From positions 15,625,187-15,689,186 of the forward strand of contig OX638368.1 of NCBI GenBank assembly GCA_951812925.1: 64,000 bases of DNA, written 5' to 3'. Positions within the stretch are counted from its first letter, which is position 1, and each line of letters opens with the position of its first letter. This document shows positions 37,101-48,200 of the stretch, in pieces. The notes beneath the pieces are model-generated. The model was not told the DNA's origin. It saw nothing but the letters and a program-made list of their open reading frames with translations, and did not search any database. The stretch comes from Calliopum simillimum (lineage: Eukaryota > Arthropoda > Insecta > Diptera > Lauxaniidae). Both the position numbers and the translations under genes were made by a program.

Positions 37101-40100
37101 AAGCCAATTTCGAAAAAAATTTTAGATACGCCTTTTCCATATTAAGCTAACGATATATAAAAATGAAATGGTGTCCGTATGCAGCTTATGGACGCGGGAA
37201 CTACACAGCAGATTTAAATAATTATTTTTTAAAATTGTTTGTTATGGTCTGTAGAAAGTTCATCAGCGGGTGAGATGCCGGTGCGGGGGACGGGGTTGCA
37301 CTCCCCATACGAAAAAAATACAAAAATTGCTATATCTCTGCAGTTATACAAGCTATGATTATGAAAGTTAGTGAACTTATGCATATTTGCCATCAACCGT
37401 GCATAATTTGAGGGGGATTGAACCAGGGGACGTTGAGCCCCCCATAGGAAAAAACACAAAAAATATCAGTGTTTCTATATCAGCTATCATTATGAAACTT
37501 GGTACATGGATGTTTATTGCGTCTACTATTCAGCATGAAAAGCTTAAGAGGGATTGAACGAAAGGGATTTGCACCCCCCGTACAGTAAAAATACTCAAAA
37601 TGCTATAGTAGCTATCATTATAAAGTTGGTACATAAATATATATTTTATTCACCTTGAAAAACCTGAAGGGTTGGAAGAAAAGGATGACGGAGATAGATG
37701 GGACTTGGAACATATGTAAAGGGCATCGGGAACGGGCGAACAAAGTCGCTTCTGGGCCAGCTAGTCATGTCATAAAAACAAAAATTAAAAAATTACGAGA
37801 GCAAAAGGAAAATAATCTTTTAACTGATGAGTTCAAGAGAGCATTTAAGTTGTTTTTTTGACGAACCAGACACGACCGAAGAAAATTACACACCTAGTAC
37901 AGTGTGTCGGCAATGTTATAACAACCTCATGGTATGGTTGAGTGGAGGCAAACATAGTATGAAGTATTGTAAGCCGGTAAACTGGGTTAATCGCCCAGGT
38001 GATCATGATCAAACCGGTTGCTATGCATGTGTAAATTACACATTTGGTTTAAATGCAAAAGTTGAGAAGACCAAAATTTATGAAGCAACTACAACATCCA
38101 CACTACCAGTGATTGCACCTAAAACTTTGGTATCACCAAAAGTAATTACAAACTGTGTCAATTTCTGTCATCAAAATGTCGGATAAATTGTAAGACTTTC
38201 CGGTAAACAAATTTTTCGAATCCCGGAATTTTCAGTATTCTATTTATTTTAAGAAATGAGTTCTGAATAATACTTAAAAAAAATCCCAAGATTTTCGGAA
38301 CTTTAACATGGACCGGGAATGAAATCAAAAGAGTTATTTGTTATTTATGATTTTTCTTTAAAAAGTTATGACCATTTTAAAGTTGTACATGAAAGTTGAA
38401 AATCATGTGGATTCTATGTTTAAATGTACAGCTTTGGGTAAAGATAAATCCGAACTTTTGATTGATATTTCTCTGTAAGCGACAGTTTTAACATCCATAT
38501 ATGTTGTTATTCGTATTTTATACTTTTGTACAAAGAACCCCACACATTAATACATACTATTTTAGTTGATGGATTCAACTACACTTCACATATCCGGTCA
38601 TTATTAGTAATTTAATATTAAGAATAAAAAGATTACAATATCAAAAGGGGTGGAAAAATCTCAAAATATGTACTGAACTATGTCCATTAGAAGTGTGTTT
38701 AATTTTGAAATTGTATAATCGTTGCATATCTTTACGCATCGTTGAAATTTTAGAAATCATAAGTTGCCTTTAATGTTTTAGAATTTTATTAAAAAATATC
38801 GTTTATTTAATTTAAGGCCAAGCGGACACCATCGAAGCGAATGTCATTTATAGAACGCGCACAAAAAGAAAGCGAAGAACTTGTTAAGAATCTAGGCGGT
38901 AGCTTAGAACTTGATGGTGGCAGACGCACACGTTCTAGCACTCGTGGTACTCCAACGCGTTCATCTGTGGCTGCAACACCACCACCAGCAAAGAAAGCCC
39001 GTTCATCACCGGCAACAGCAGCTAGTAGCTCCACATCAGCAACAACACCATCACGTCGTGTACGTGGACGTAAGATTGATACTTCAGTTGAACCAGAGTC
39101 AACAGAAGCTGAAGGTGCAGCTACAAAAGAGGAAAATAAAAAAACAGAAACTGAAGAGGAAACATCAAGCGAAGATCAGCCACCTGCGGCAGCTACTGAT
39201 AATGTAAGTTTATTAATTGATAACACTTCATTTTAACTCTTCTAATATTCCATATTCTTTTCTGTTCCTTAGAATGATTCTGAGAAGTCAAGCGTAGAAA
39301 ATGCTGAAAATACTGTTGTTGATGCGGCCAATTCAGCAGCAGCTGCCGAAGAAGCAGAACAGACTGCTAAAAATGCAAAGAAGCAAGAAGATGAAAAAGC
39401 AGTCGATGCCGTAGATAACGAAAAAGATGGGGATGAAGCAGACGCTGCTTTAGAGTCTATCCCAGAAGAAAAACAAAATAATATTGATCATAATTCAAAA
39501 GAAACTGGAGAAAAACCTATTGAATTGAGCGCAAGTAAAAATGAAGCGGATTCTAAAGAATCGGTAAAATTATCACCGACAAAGGTAGCGGGGACTGCTA
39601 ATATAGCAAAACTACCAACCCCAGAACCAATGGAAGTTGATTCTTCCAATTCTAAAGATGCTAATGAGGTTGTCGAATGCATGGATGAAGATATAACAGA
39701 AACATCCTCGTTACCAAAAGTAACTGCAGAAATAGTAACGCCTCAGATTGCAGCAGGTGCTGCAAAAGTCGACTTAGCTAAAGAAGGTGCTGCTGCTGCT
39801 GTTGTGGTTACAAATTCTGTTGAAACTGTTATTGTCAACGATTTGAAATCAGTGGCAGCGCCTGAAATCGTCGATGTTCTAGCATCTGGTGAGCCAAAGG
39901 CCACAGAAGCTGCGCAACCCACAAATGCAACATCAGAAGTGACAAAGGAACTTCAAAACAAATCGGAGAATGATTTTAGTGAGTTTGAATTGAAAATAGC
40001 ATAAGAAATTAGTGTAAGTTGAAAAATATCAGTCATATATCGGTTTGCTTTCACTTAAATCGAAAAATCAATTAGGTACATAATGTCATTAATATTTATG

Positions 40101-40417
40101 AAATATAATGCTACTTATGAGACCTATCTATACTTCATTACTTAAATCGCAGGAGTGTTTTCAAACACGACACGGATTACTTTTGGACAGTAGAATAAAG
40201 CCTATATTACAATAATATGTATTGGTTTTTTTTAATTATCAATTAGTTATGTACTATGTACTTGTGAATTAATTTATTAGTTCAAGTCGAATAAGAGTAA
40301 TTACTTTGATCTTTATTGATTAAAAATTTATTTTTTCTATTTTCTTTAGGTGAACCCAAAATCGTGTCGCCATCAACTGAAGGTGCTGTTAAAGCGACGC
40401 CGCAATATTGCAATTAA
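34142..40417 (+). CDS. Ala/Glu/Ser-rich low-complexity protein, probable nuclear (possibly CG1910-like)
   Basis: Four exons join in frame: 34142-34321, 38817-39203, 39273-39978 and 40350-40417, giving 446 aa. The protein is mostly disordered. Residues 1-60 are acidic and Ala-rich. Exon 2 has a basic start (AKRTPSKRMSFIERAQKESE), an Arg/Thr/Ser/Pro stretch with PPPAKKARS and RRVRGRK, which are likely nuclear localisation signals, and an acidic tail. Exon 3 is a long Ala/Glu/Lys-rich segment. The last exon ends in PQYCN. If the last intron is kept, the frame ends at 40004 (EFELKIA), so two C-termini are possible. I do not recognise a domain. By position and composition it could be the orthologue of Drosophila CG1910; this is a weak inference. 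Confidence 0.8.
34977..35709. mobile_element. Outer TIR element hosting a second foldback
   Basis: The 27-bp ends, beginning ATTAGCCAAGAAGTAGCG at 34977 and inverted at 35683-35709, are perfect inverted repeats. If the element proper starts at AGCCAAG, both flanks read AATT, a possible 4-bp target site. The centre is occupied by a separate foldback at 35199-35564. It lies in the large intron of the 34.1-kb gene. Confidence 0.75.
35199..35564. mobile_element. Inner foldback element with GCGTACGCGAA motifs
   Basis: The ends TGTCTATACGGGGCG and CGCCCCGTATAGACA are inverted, and the arms extend over about 100 bp through CTCTCTCTCTCAATTTACTC and AATCCAGTGAAG. The loop is GC-rich (GCGGCCGAAGGCCGCCGCG), which stands out in this AT-rich region. 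GCGTACGC palindromes occur several times. Confidence 0.75.
35710..36424 (+). other. Intron sequence, nothing recognised
   Basis: AT-rich single-copy-looking DNA inside the large first intron of the 34.1-kb gene. I see no ORF, RNA gene or clear repeat. Confidence 0.4.
36425..36850. repeat. Four diverged ~105-122-bp tandem units
   Basis: Anchors of the type GTATACC..GA.ATTCTTCGTTTTGA occur near 36435, 36556, 36659 and 36781. Each is followed by CCTTCGGGTGACCTTCGGGAACC-like and GATAGTCCGCCATAGATG-like blocks. Units share about 70-80% identity by eye. Confidence 0.7.
37160..37660. repeat. Degenerate repeats of ~125 bp (CTATCATTATGAAACTTGGT units)
   Basis: Three units share TATCAGCTATCATTATGAAA.TTGGTAC, GAGGGGGATTGAACCAGGGGA and TTGCACCCCCCGTAC blocks near 37250-37330, 37400-37470 and 37540-37640. 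The opening segment (ATATATAAAAATGAAATGG) resembles insect interspersed repeats. The family is not identified. Confidence 0.55.
37780..38186 (+). pseudogene. Fragment of an arthropod TE-associated Cys-rich protein (tentative)
   Basis: An open frame from 37827 to 38186 encodes VCRQCYNNLMVWLSGG, then NRPGDHDQTGCYACV. This recalls a widespread arthropod protein of unknown function that carries a DH..CYFC motif and occurs in many copies. An upstream piece (KIKKLREQKENNLLTDEFKR) is in another frame and meets this one at a T7 run near 37853, suggesting a frameshift. There is no full-length partner. It sits in an intron on the sense strand. It may be a decayed mobile gene. Confidence 0.4.
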
Positions 40418-41430
40418 AAAAAATATATATTGAAAATGAAATCCCAATGCCCAAAACCTCCCCGCCTGGAATGTTTTATGTACTTTTTAATCTATATTTG
40501 CAGAGAAAATAAATGAGTTTTTATATGAGAAAGCCACATTATACATTATGTTGTATAATAAAAATTATATAATAGTTATATAAATACATATATTATTACT
40601 ATAAATAAATAGTTAATAATGCAAACAATAAAAAATATAACAATCATACATTGTTTCTTTATTAACACATACAATTTCTATAGACACGCAGAAAAAAAAA
40701 GAAAAAATTAACAAATATATATGACATAAATAAAAAATTCACAAATAAATTGATAATTGAATTTAAATCTATATCAAATTAAAAATTAAGAGCAATATAA
40801 TTAATTTTAAATTAAAATTTAATTATGCTAGTATAATCACCACTAAAAACACTTGGAAATTAATTATTAAAACAAACAAATCAAAATAAATGTTTGCCAT
40901 TTACAATTCCGGGTACCTTAAAACCTTCAAAATTAATTTCGTTAAGAATTACTTGAATATATGCAAATATAATATTATAAATTTTTAAGTTTAGTGTCAA
41001 CTATTTTAGATTCATATGCATAATGTAAGTAACTGTTGCATTGAATGAGTTTGAATTTTTGAGCTCTCCTTTATAATTTTTTGTTTTTTATTTTCAATGG
41101 GCAGAGTAGTAGGACGAGTGTGAATAAAAATAAAGAAAACTAAAAAAAAAGTATAATTTAGATTTGTTTTATAAAAAAACAAAAATCTCTTAAAAAAAAA
41201 AACATTTTAATTTTGGAAGAAATAAATATTTAAAATATGTATAAAAACTAATTGTAAAATTAAATTCAACTGATTTCAAAATAAAAAACAAGTTTAATAT
41301 AATAAAATTTTATTACATGCTTTTGCCAGTATTGCTTTGCTGGTGATTTTGGGGGTGTACAAATGCAAATTCAGATAAAGTATCTTGAAAAACTCTTTAT
41401 ATTAAGTATAACTTTCCAGGCAAATTTCTT
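40418..41430 (+). terminator. 3' UTR/poly(A) region and AT-rich intergenic DNA
   Basis: An AATAAA at about 40509 follows the stop codon by roughly 90 bp. Beyond it the sequence to about 41330 is extremely AT-rich, without ORFs or clear repeats. Confidence 0.5.
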
Positions 41431-41434
41431 CAAT

Positions 41435-41505
41435 GGGCCTTATCATAAATTAATATTCTCGAGAATTTATGCTCTTATTCCCTGATATGCAATCTGAAAA
41501 AAGTA
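41435..41505. mobile_element. Partial copy of the GGGCCTTATCAT palindromic MITE
   Basis: It starts GGGCCTTATCATAAATTAATATTCTCGAG and is recognisable up to ATGCAATCTGAAAAAAG, the point where full copies turn back. Only the left half is clear. Confidence 0.5.
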
Positions 41506-41640
41506 TTCCGGAACGGCAAAACTCACGTGAAAAATAAAGATATCGGTATTAATTAGGGATGGAAGTATTTTGAAATTGGAAAAATTTAATCTCCAACTAT
41601 TTTACAAGGGAATAATATATAAATGAATAGTAATAAAAGG

Positions 41641-41749
41641 CGGTTATTGTGAATCAATATTCCCGGGGAATTTTTCTCAAACTGCAATAGAAAATGCACG
41701 GCAGTCTAAGAAAAAATTCCCAGGAAATATTTATTGATGATAACCCCCA
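41641..41749. mobile_element. Palindromic MITE copy (~110 bp)
   Basis: The left arm GGTTATTGTGAATCAATATTCCCGGGG and the right arm CCCAGGAAATATTTATTGATGATAACC are near reverse complements around a short GCAATAGAAAATGCACG centre. Same family as the copies near 45.0, 46.4, 47.1 and 52.8 kb. Confidence 0.7.
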
Positions 41750-41999
41750 TAATGTTTGACAAATTAAAAACTTTTGCACGACAATTTCATAGTTTATTGA
41801 AATAGCTTTCATATGACACCAAGCGTTTCCAACTTATATCGGTTTTTCTGAACCTACTTTTCACTTCGTCGCTTTTTTTAGTGAAGGTTTGGAGATTTAT
41901 TTGGCCGAACTTGTAGACCATCACCAATTTTGTAATTTTTTGTTTGTTTTTAATGAAATTTAGATATTTATATGTTGCTTTTTTTTTCATTTCAAAATC

Positions 42000-42240
42000 C
42001 ACTACAATGGTTACAAAAATGTCAACGATATTGGAAAATTCAGTGTTGCATAGTGTTTTTTTTTTGTGCAAAATGTGAACGATATTGATAAAAATCAGTG
42101 TTGAGTAGTGTTTTTTTTGTGCAAAATGACAACGATATTGGAAAAAGTGACAAATTTAACGATATTGCAAAATGTACACGGTACTGGAAATAATCACAGT
42201 TGCATAGTGGTTTTTTTGTACAAAATTTCAATGAATTTGA
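42000..42240. repeat. About four tandem ~58-bp units
   Basis: Units of the form ACGATATTGGAAAAATCAGTGTTGCATAGTG followed by TTTTTTTTGTGCAAAATG recur near 42026, 42080, 42132 and 42176. It is a short diverged array. Confidence 0.65.
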
Positions 42241-43385
42241 AATAAAAGTATCCCTTTTGGGATATTCACAATTGTAAATGCTCCCTCTCGAGAGCTAGTT
42301 TACTCTCGAGGGGTAGTTGATTCTCGAGATTGCTCTTCTGAAATAGCATAAAAATTAAATAAATTTTAATCTTCAGAAAGACGAAGCAAGATACGAAATT
42401 TTAGCGCAAACGAATAATCGGACATACCACAAATAAAATTAAAAACCGTTTTTCGTCTCGAATTATTGAAATATATTGATCTATGGGCATGGAAAACAGT
42501 CAAAAAATCGGAAAAACTATTGATGTATTAAGGAAGTTCAAAAACAATTTCCTAGTGCCACATAACGATAGAAAAAAGGCAGGGAAAAATCTTAAACGAT
42601 CACGAGGAACGAAATATTTTTTTGAAAAACAGTATGGATAAAGGGGATTGTGAAGGAACAGTAATAAATGTGCCCGAAAAAATCCATTTATCAGCCTAAA
42701 AATAAAGCAACTAGGCAGATATATTGCTTGAAATAGCCACTTAAGAACACTAAATTCTGGAAAATATTAAAAACATTGTATGTATATTGATGAAACTGAA
42801 TTTTTCGTGTATGGCGAAGGAATTAACTAATCAATGATTTTCGCTTTCATTGTCCTGTCGTCTTTTCTATCGTAGCATGGAAATAAGGTGAGATGATTGA
42901 GTTTAGTACTCCAACGTACAATTTTTTACTGTACTAAGAATGAATTCTTATGTGAAATTTAACATAGAAAGAAGATTATTACATAGTTCCAGAGAAAATA
43001 CCGCTCAAAACGCGACGATCGAATTATAAAAAGATTAAAATGAATTGATGTTTTATTCGTAAATGAATTTTGTGCAACATAATTTTATGGAAAATTCTAC
43101 GGGGACAGATAGTCAGGAAACAATTGCATTAAATTCTTATATTTCCTATAAATTTTAAATTTATTCGTTATCTTCTTTTTCAGCAGAAATGCCATATTGT
43201 GCTTTCAATCAAAGTATCAAGCGAGACTTGCTGTCAAAGAAGTTTGTTCATCGATTTGTATTGGTGTATACTTTATGAGTTTTAAAAACTTTAAATCGCT
43301 CTCCTAAAAACTTTTTGATTTTGTGACGAGATGCAACTGAAAACGACAAGAAGTTCCTTCAGTGCCTAGCATAAACAAAGTATCA

Positions 43386-43940
43386 GGTCTGTTTCGAAAT
43401 CTGTGTAGTTTTAAATACTAAAGCTTTGTGAGGAAAACGGTGAGTTGCACGATATACAGGCCTGTTCCGTAATCCGTGTGGTTTCAATTACTTCTCATTT
43501 CGGAAGGTTTTTGATGAAAATGGTGAGCCGCACGATAAAAAGTGTTAGAATTTCTTTTGTAGAAAATGACAGTTTCTACAAATAATATTGATTTGTTTTT
43601 ACGAAGAAGTAATCGTTTAGGATATATTTGAAAAATCAAATTTTTTGTTTTTATGCGGCTTTTAAAGAATATTTCCTAAACGGTTACTTTCTCTTTAATG
43701 CAAATCAATATTATTTGTGGAAACTTCAATTCTCCACGAAAGAGATTGTAGTAATTTTTATCGTTGGACTCACCGTTTTCATCAAAAAGCCTCCTAAATG
43801 AAAAGTAATTCAAATCACACAGATTTCGGAACAGGCCTGATTAGAATTTTTGTTTTTTTGTGGAAAATCACAGGTTTTAAAAATAATATTGATTTATGTA
43901 TACTATAAAATTAACGTTCTGGAAATATTCTTAAAAAACG
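43386..43940. mobile_element. CAGGCCTG-family foldback split by a second copy
   Basis: Sequence before 43457 (CAGGTCTGTTTCGAAATC through TTGCACGATATA) and after 43839 (TTAGAATTTTTGTTTTTTTG through AAATAATATTGATTT) matches, in order, the left half of the element lying between them. So the outer copy is a target interrupted by the inner copy. Confidence 0.65.
43457..43839. mobile_element. CAGGCCTG-ended foldback (383 bp), inner copy
   Basis: Both ends carry the palindromic octamer CAGGCCTG. The arms are inverted over about 190 bp: TTCCGTAATCCGTGTGGTTT against its complement AAATCACACAGATTTCGGAA, and TTTTTGATGAAAATGGTGAG against CTCACCGTTTTCATCAAAAA. Fragments of the family are near 16660, 46513 and 48208. 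No ORF. Confidence 0.75.
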
Positions 43941-44431
43941 AAAAAATGTCAAAAAATTCGTTGGGTATTTCCATGTAAATGTGGACAAGGTATTGAAAAA
44001 TTTCTCGTTTCTTTTCAACCTTCAACTATACCCAAACTAATGATTAATTGAAGAAACATTACCATTTAGTGTCAAAAATAAGATTGGGCTTTGCAATTCG
44101 TTATTATCGCGTTTTTTAGTTAATGTCTGCACATCTGAAGAAGTAAAAACGGGCATAAAAATAAAACGGTACTTCTGCGAGGAAAGTTATGAATCTGGTG
44201 GTGACAGTAATAGTTGTGATGATAATATACCATCTGTATTTAAACCATAAATAATTTCAATTGCGATGTAATAGACTTAGTTAAACAATTATTAAATTTT
44301 GATCTACTTAGTTTTGGTTCCTGTGCATAAAAGCCAGAAGTAGTTCTTTATTATTCTTGTATTTTGACCCAATTTTAATTTTTATACCTATGAACTTGAA
44401 AAGGCCCCCTGTATTGGTCTAAAAATCGATA
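43941..44431. other. Intergenic, nothing recognised
   Basis: AT-rich DNA without a credible ORF or repeat that I could assign. Confidence 0.4.
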
Positions 44432-44838
44432 GTAACGCGAGTTACCAATTTTTTGTAACGCGAGTTACCACATAATTTTTGCATTATTTTAAAAAATACC
44501 ACTTAATATTGTTGTTTCTAATAAAGAAATACTTACTGATATCCTGTTGCCTTTATTTATGTCTAATGTAAAGAAATTTACCCAAAAATTTCGCAGAAAC
44601 TTGCGAAAGAAATTTACCTTCTGAACATGTTGTCCAAAATTGGTAACGCGAGTTACCAGCACTATTCACTCTTTTACTGGTTAAATATTAAGTTATCACT
44701 GAAAATTTCAACTAATGTGCAACACGAACAAAGTAGTTTGTTTATAAAGAATCCAATTTTATTAGTTAATCCAAAGGCTGAGCCTCAAAAGCTCCATTAA
44801 ACTCTTAAAAAATGTTCTAATTGTAACGCGAGTTACCA
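44432..44838. repeat. Four copies of the palindromic 16-mer GTAACGCGAGTTACCA
   Basis: Exact copies are at 44432-44447, 44455-44470, 44643-44658 and 44823-44838. All are in the same orientation. The core GTAAC-GCGA-GTTAC is an inverted repeat with a 4-nt centre. The DNA between the copies is not obviously repeated. Function unknown. Confidence 0.85.
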
Positions 44839-45000
44839 TGGAATAATTACCCCGTTAGTGAATATCTTCTTAACGGTTACTTTTGCGTATACATACATAC
44901 ATATCATACTTATATGATAAGTTGACCTTATGGTACATTTTTAATTTTCTCAATAATGGATCATATTTCTTATGAAAATATAAACCTAATTAAAGTCACA

Positions 45001-45111
45001 ATGGGGATAATCGTGAATAAATATTACCGGGGAATTTTCTCAGACTGCCGTGCATTCTCTATTGCAGTTTAAGAAAATTCCCCGGGAATCTTGATTCACG
45101 ATAACCCCAAT
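45001..45111. mobile_element. Palindromic MITE copy (~111 bp)
   Basis: It runs from ATGGGGATAATCGTGAATAAATATT to TTGATTCACGATAACCCCAA. The arms fold through ACCGGGGAATTTTCTCAGACTGC and its complement. It lies just downstream of the SLC5 gene. Confidence 0.75.
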
Positions 45112-45228
45112 ATATTTTATCTTATTTAATATTTTCGAAAAAGTCTATACATTTTATTTTACATAAATATTTCATAAAAAAATGGAATAATCATAGTTTT
45201 TAAAACAAACTATAACCTTAATACTCTT

Positions 45229-48200
45229 TTATTTGGCAATTGTACCCATCTGTGTGTCAGTTTGTTTCTCTGATATATTAAGAGTAACAGTATCAGTTTT
45301 TAATGGCATCTCTTCCAATTCAATTATACGATTAACTAGAAATTTTCTAACAAATGGTGAGAAAAGTTTTGGATTAAGTTTCTCATCTTCCTGTTTCCAG
45401 ACATAACTTAATGGTAAGGCTATTAACCAAACTAGAAGTACTCCATAAACTTTATACCAATAAAAAGAACTTTCAAAGATTGAAAAATCTCGACTGCTGT
45501 TAAAGGCTGTTGTGATTGTACTGTGCGTAGTTGTTAAATTGTCCACTGTTGCGTGGTCCTTAAAACTAAGAAACGAAAAGAAATATTCTCATTAATAAAA
45601 ATCACTCAAAATATAGACTATTTTATAAAATATACTTACATTGTTTTGATAAGCATATGTATGTTTCGAGCTTCACAATGGCCAATAGTTGTTGGCAATG
45701 GATCGTATCTGATGGTACCCTCATGGAAAAGAATTTGCGACTTTGTCACAATCAACAGCATCGTTGCAATACTGAAAGCGATAGATGCTACAGCTACCTG
45801 CAATTAAATGAATTTTGTCATGGTGATTCTAAATAATATAAGTATGTAGTCTTCATAACATGGTTTTTTTTTGCAGCAATGATTTCGAATTTCCTACATT
45901 TTTCTTTAAATAATGATCGGATCACATTAAATTTGAAATAAACTTACCTTACCATTAACGCGCGGTACAAACATACCGAGCAAAAATACGCCAACTACAG
46001 CACCTGTATTTACGCCAGTAATCGTTATAACCAATTGCAATATGGAAGAAAATTTTTCCACAACAAAACCTCCGGCAATGCAATAAAGGCCCATGGCAAC
46101 GACGAAACACTTCATTATAGCATTAGCCTTGGCGTCTGTGTGTTTAACAAATGGCTTAATGTAATCGAAGTAAACTACACCAGATAACGAATTAGTTACC
46201 GCGGACATTGTACTAAGTGAAGCGCTGAAGACACACGATATGAAAACTCCTGGCATACCTTTAAGATTACCCATAACATCCTGTGCAAAGAAGGGCACTA
46301 ATTTGTCTGCTTTAGTTACGAGCTAAAAATGAAAAACAATTGTTATTATATGATATTAAATTCAGATACCTATAGGGCCTAATCATGTATAAATATTCTG
46401 AGGAATATTTTCTCTAATACTTTGCACTATCCATTGCAGTCTGAGAAAAAGTTCTCGCGAGTGTTTACTCATGATAAGTCCCATATTCGGCGAGTTAGTA
46501 CTGCTGAAGTATTATAAACGGGCCTGACCCTTAATCCGCGTGGTTTCAATTACTTTTCGTTTCGAAAACTAGAAGGTAATCAGCCATGTTCTGAAATCCG
46601 TTCGGGAGTAGAAGTAAATTCCATTTAAAGTGTTCCGCATTTCGATAATTAACACCAAATCGGATTTATGTTTTGATAAATTTTACAGAAACCGATAGCA
46701 AATTTTATTTCTCGAGTTAAAATTCCGATTCCGTCTTATTTGTCCCAATGCAGAGCACTTGAAGATTGATTTAATTCCGATTCCGAAGTGAAAGGGATTT
46801 CAGAACAATCCTGAATACGACTCTAGCCTGGAAACCACTACACGTGGAACATGAAGGTGGACATGTAATAAAGGGCATGTAATACTTTCATATGACCGGA
46901 ACTTTTCTGCGGCATACATTTTGTAATATAAATTTGATGAAACTTACCCCAGCTAAGACTGGATCACAACCATGATAACGCGCATACATCACCATGCCAA
47001 TAAAAGTGTTAAATCCCATTATTAAAATGAAACCAACGCCAGATAGTTGAAGACATCTATAAAAGCAAATATAAAAAATCATATAGGGCCCTATCATAAA
47101 TAAAAGTTTTCGAAAATTTTTTGTAAGACTGCCTTGCAGGCTCCATTGCAGTCTGAGAAAAAAAAAAAAAATTCTCGAGAATGTTTATACAGGATAAGGC
47201 CCATAATTATGAATTATGTATTGAAATAGGTAGATATTGTACTTAAGGGTGGGCTGAAAAAAATAAAATTTCGAAATCAATAACGCCCGAGTCCGGACAC
47301 GGTGCTCTTGAACAGTCGATAGGTTTTTTGGCTATGTGGAGAAAATCTGTGAATGGGGTTTCATTTGTATTAGTTTAGTGGTCTGAAAAATGCAAACCCC
47401 GAAATCGAAGCTGATCATCCCCGCGAATTATCGCAAAAATACATATCCCATATAAAAAATAAAAAAATTGGAAAGAAAACCACAATAAACAAACATAAAA
47501 ATAGTTATATCTAATGTATTTTGCAATGCTGAATCTGGCCTTAAAATTGCCATATCTCATACGGTTTTTGAGATATCTTAGCCTAAACAAGGAAAAATAC
47601 CGTTTTTGCTATATTTTGAAGCTATATAACTAGAATATAGAACATTCATACGCAGAATTCGATACATTATCTGAAAGCTCCAATCTTCTTGTTTAAAACC
47701 GCATTTAAATTATGTCAATACCTTAATTTTTCTTCGAAATATCGTAGACTAAAATCATGACAAAACACGTTTTTTGCACTTTTTTAACTTTTTAGGTTAG
47801 GGTATCTCCGAGAAAAATAAAGATATCGACATTATTTGAATTGGGTTTAGAAGATTGATTAGAGCTTTCCATTTCTGCATCAGAATTTACGGATATACGT
47901 CCTGTTATATAGCTCCAAAACACAGCAACAAAACATAGCATCGCAAAACACATCGAAAATTAATGGGTGTTTTGTTGAATACTTATGCATGTGTGCATCG
48001 CGTGTATAATACCAAATTCAGCTTTTCCCAGGATCACGAAACAGGACGTAAAAATGGTAAAAATGTATGAAAAGAGGAGATTCAACGCTGCATCAACAAA
48101 ATTGAGCAACATTATTGAAAAGTAGTTAATCAGTTTTTAGGCTCTCCTGAAAAGTTGCCAATTTCGAGTTAGGTTGTTTTGTCAAAAGTCCACAGATATG

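Noticed and set aside
44432..44838. CRISPR-like array
   Set aside because: Only four 16-bp copies with spacers from 7 to about 170 bp, in an animal genome without cas genes.
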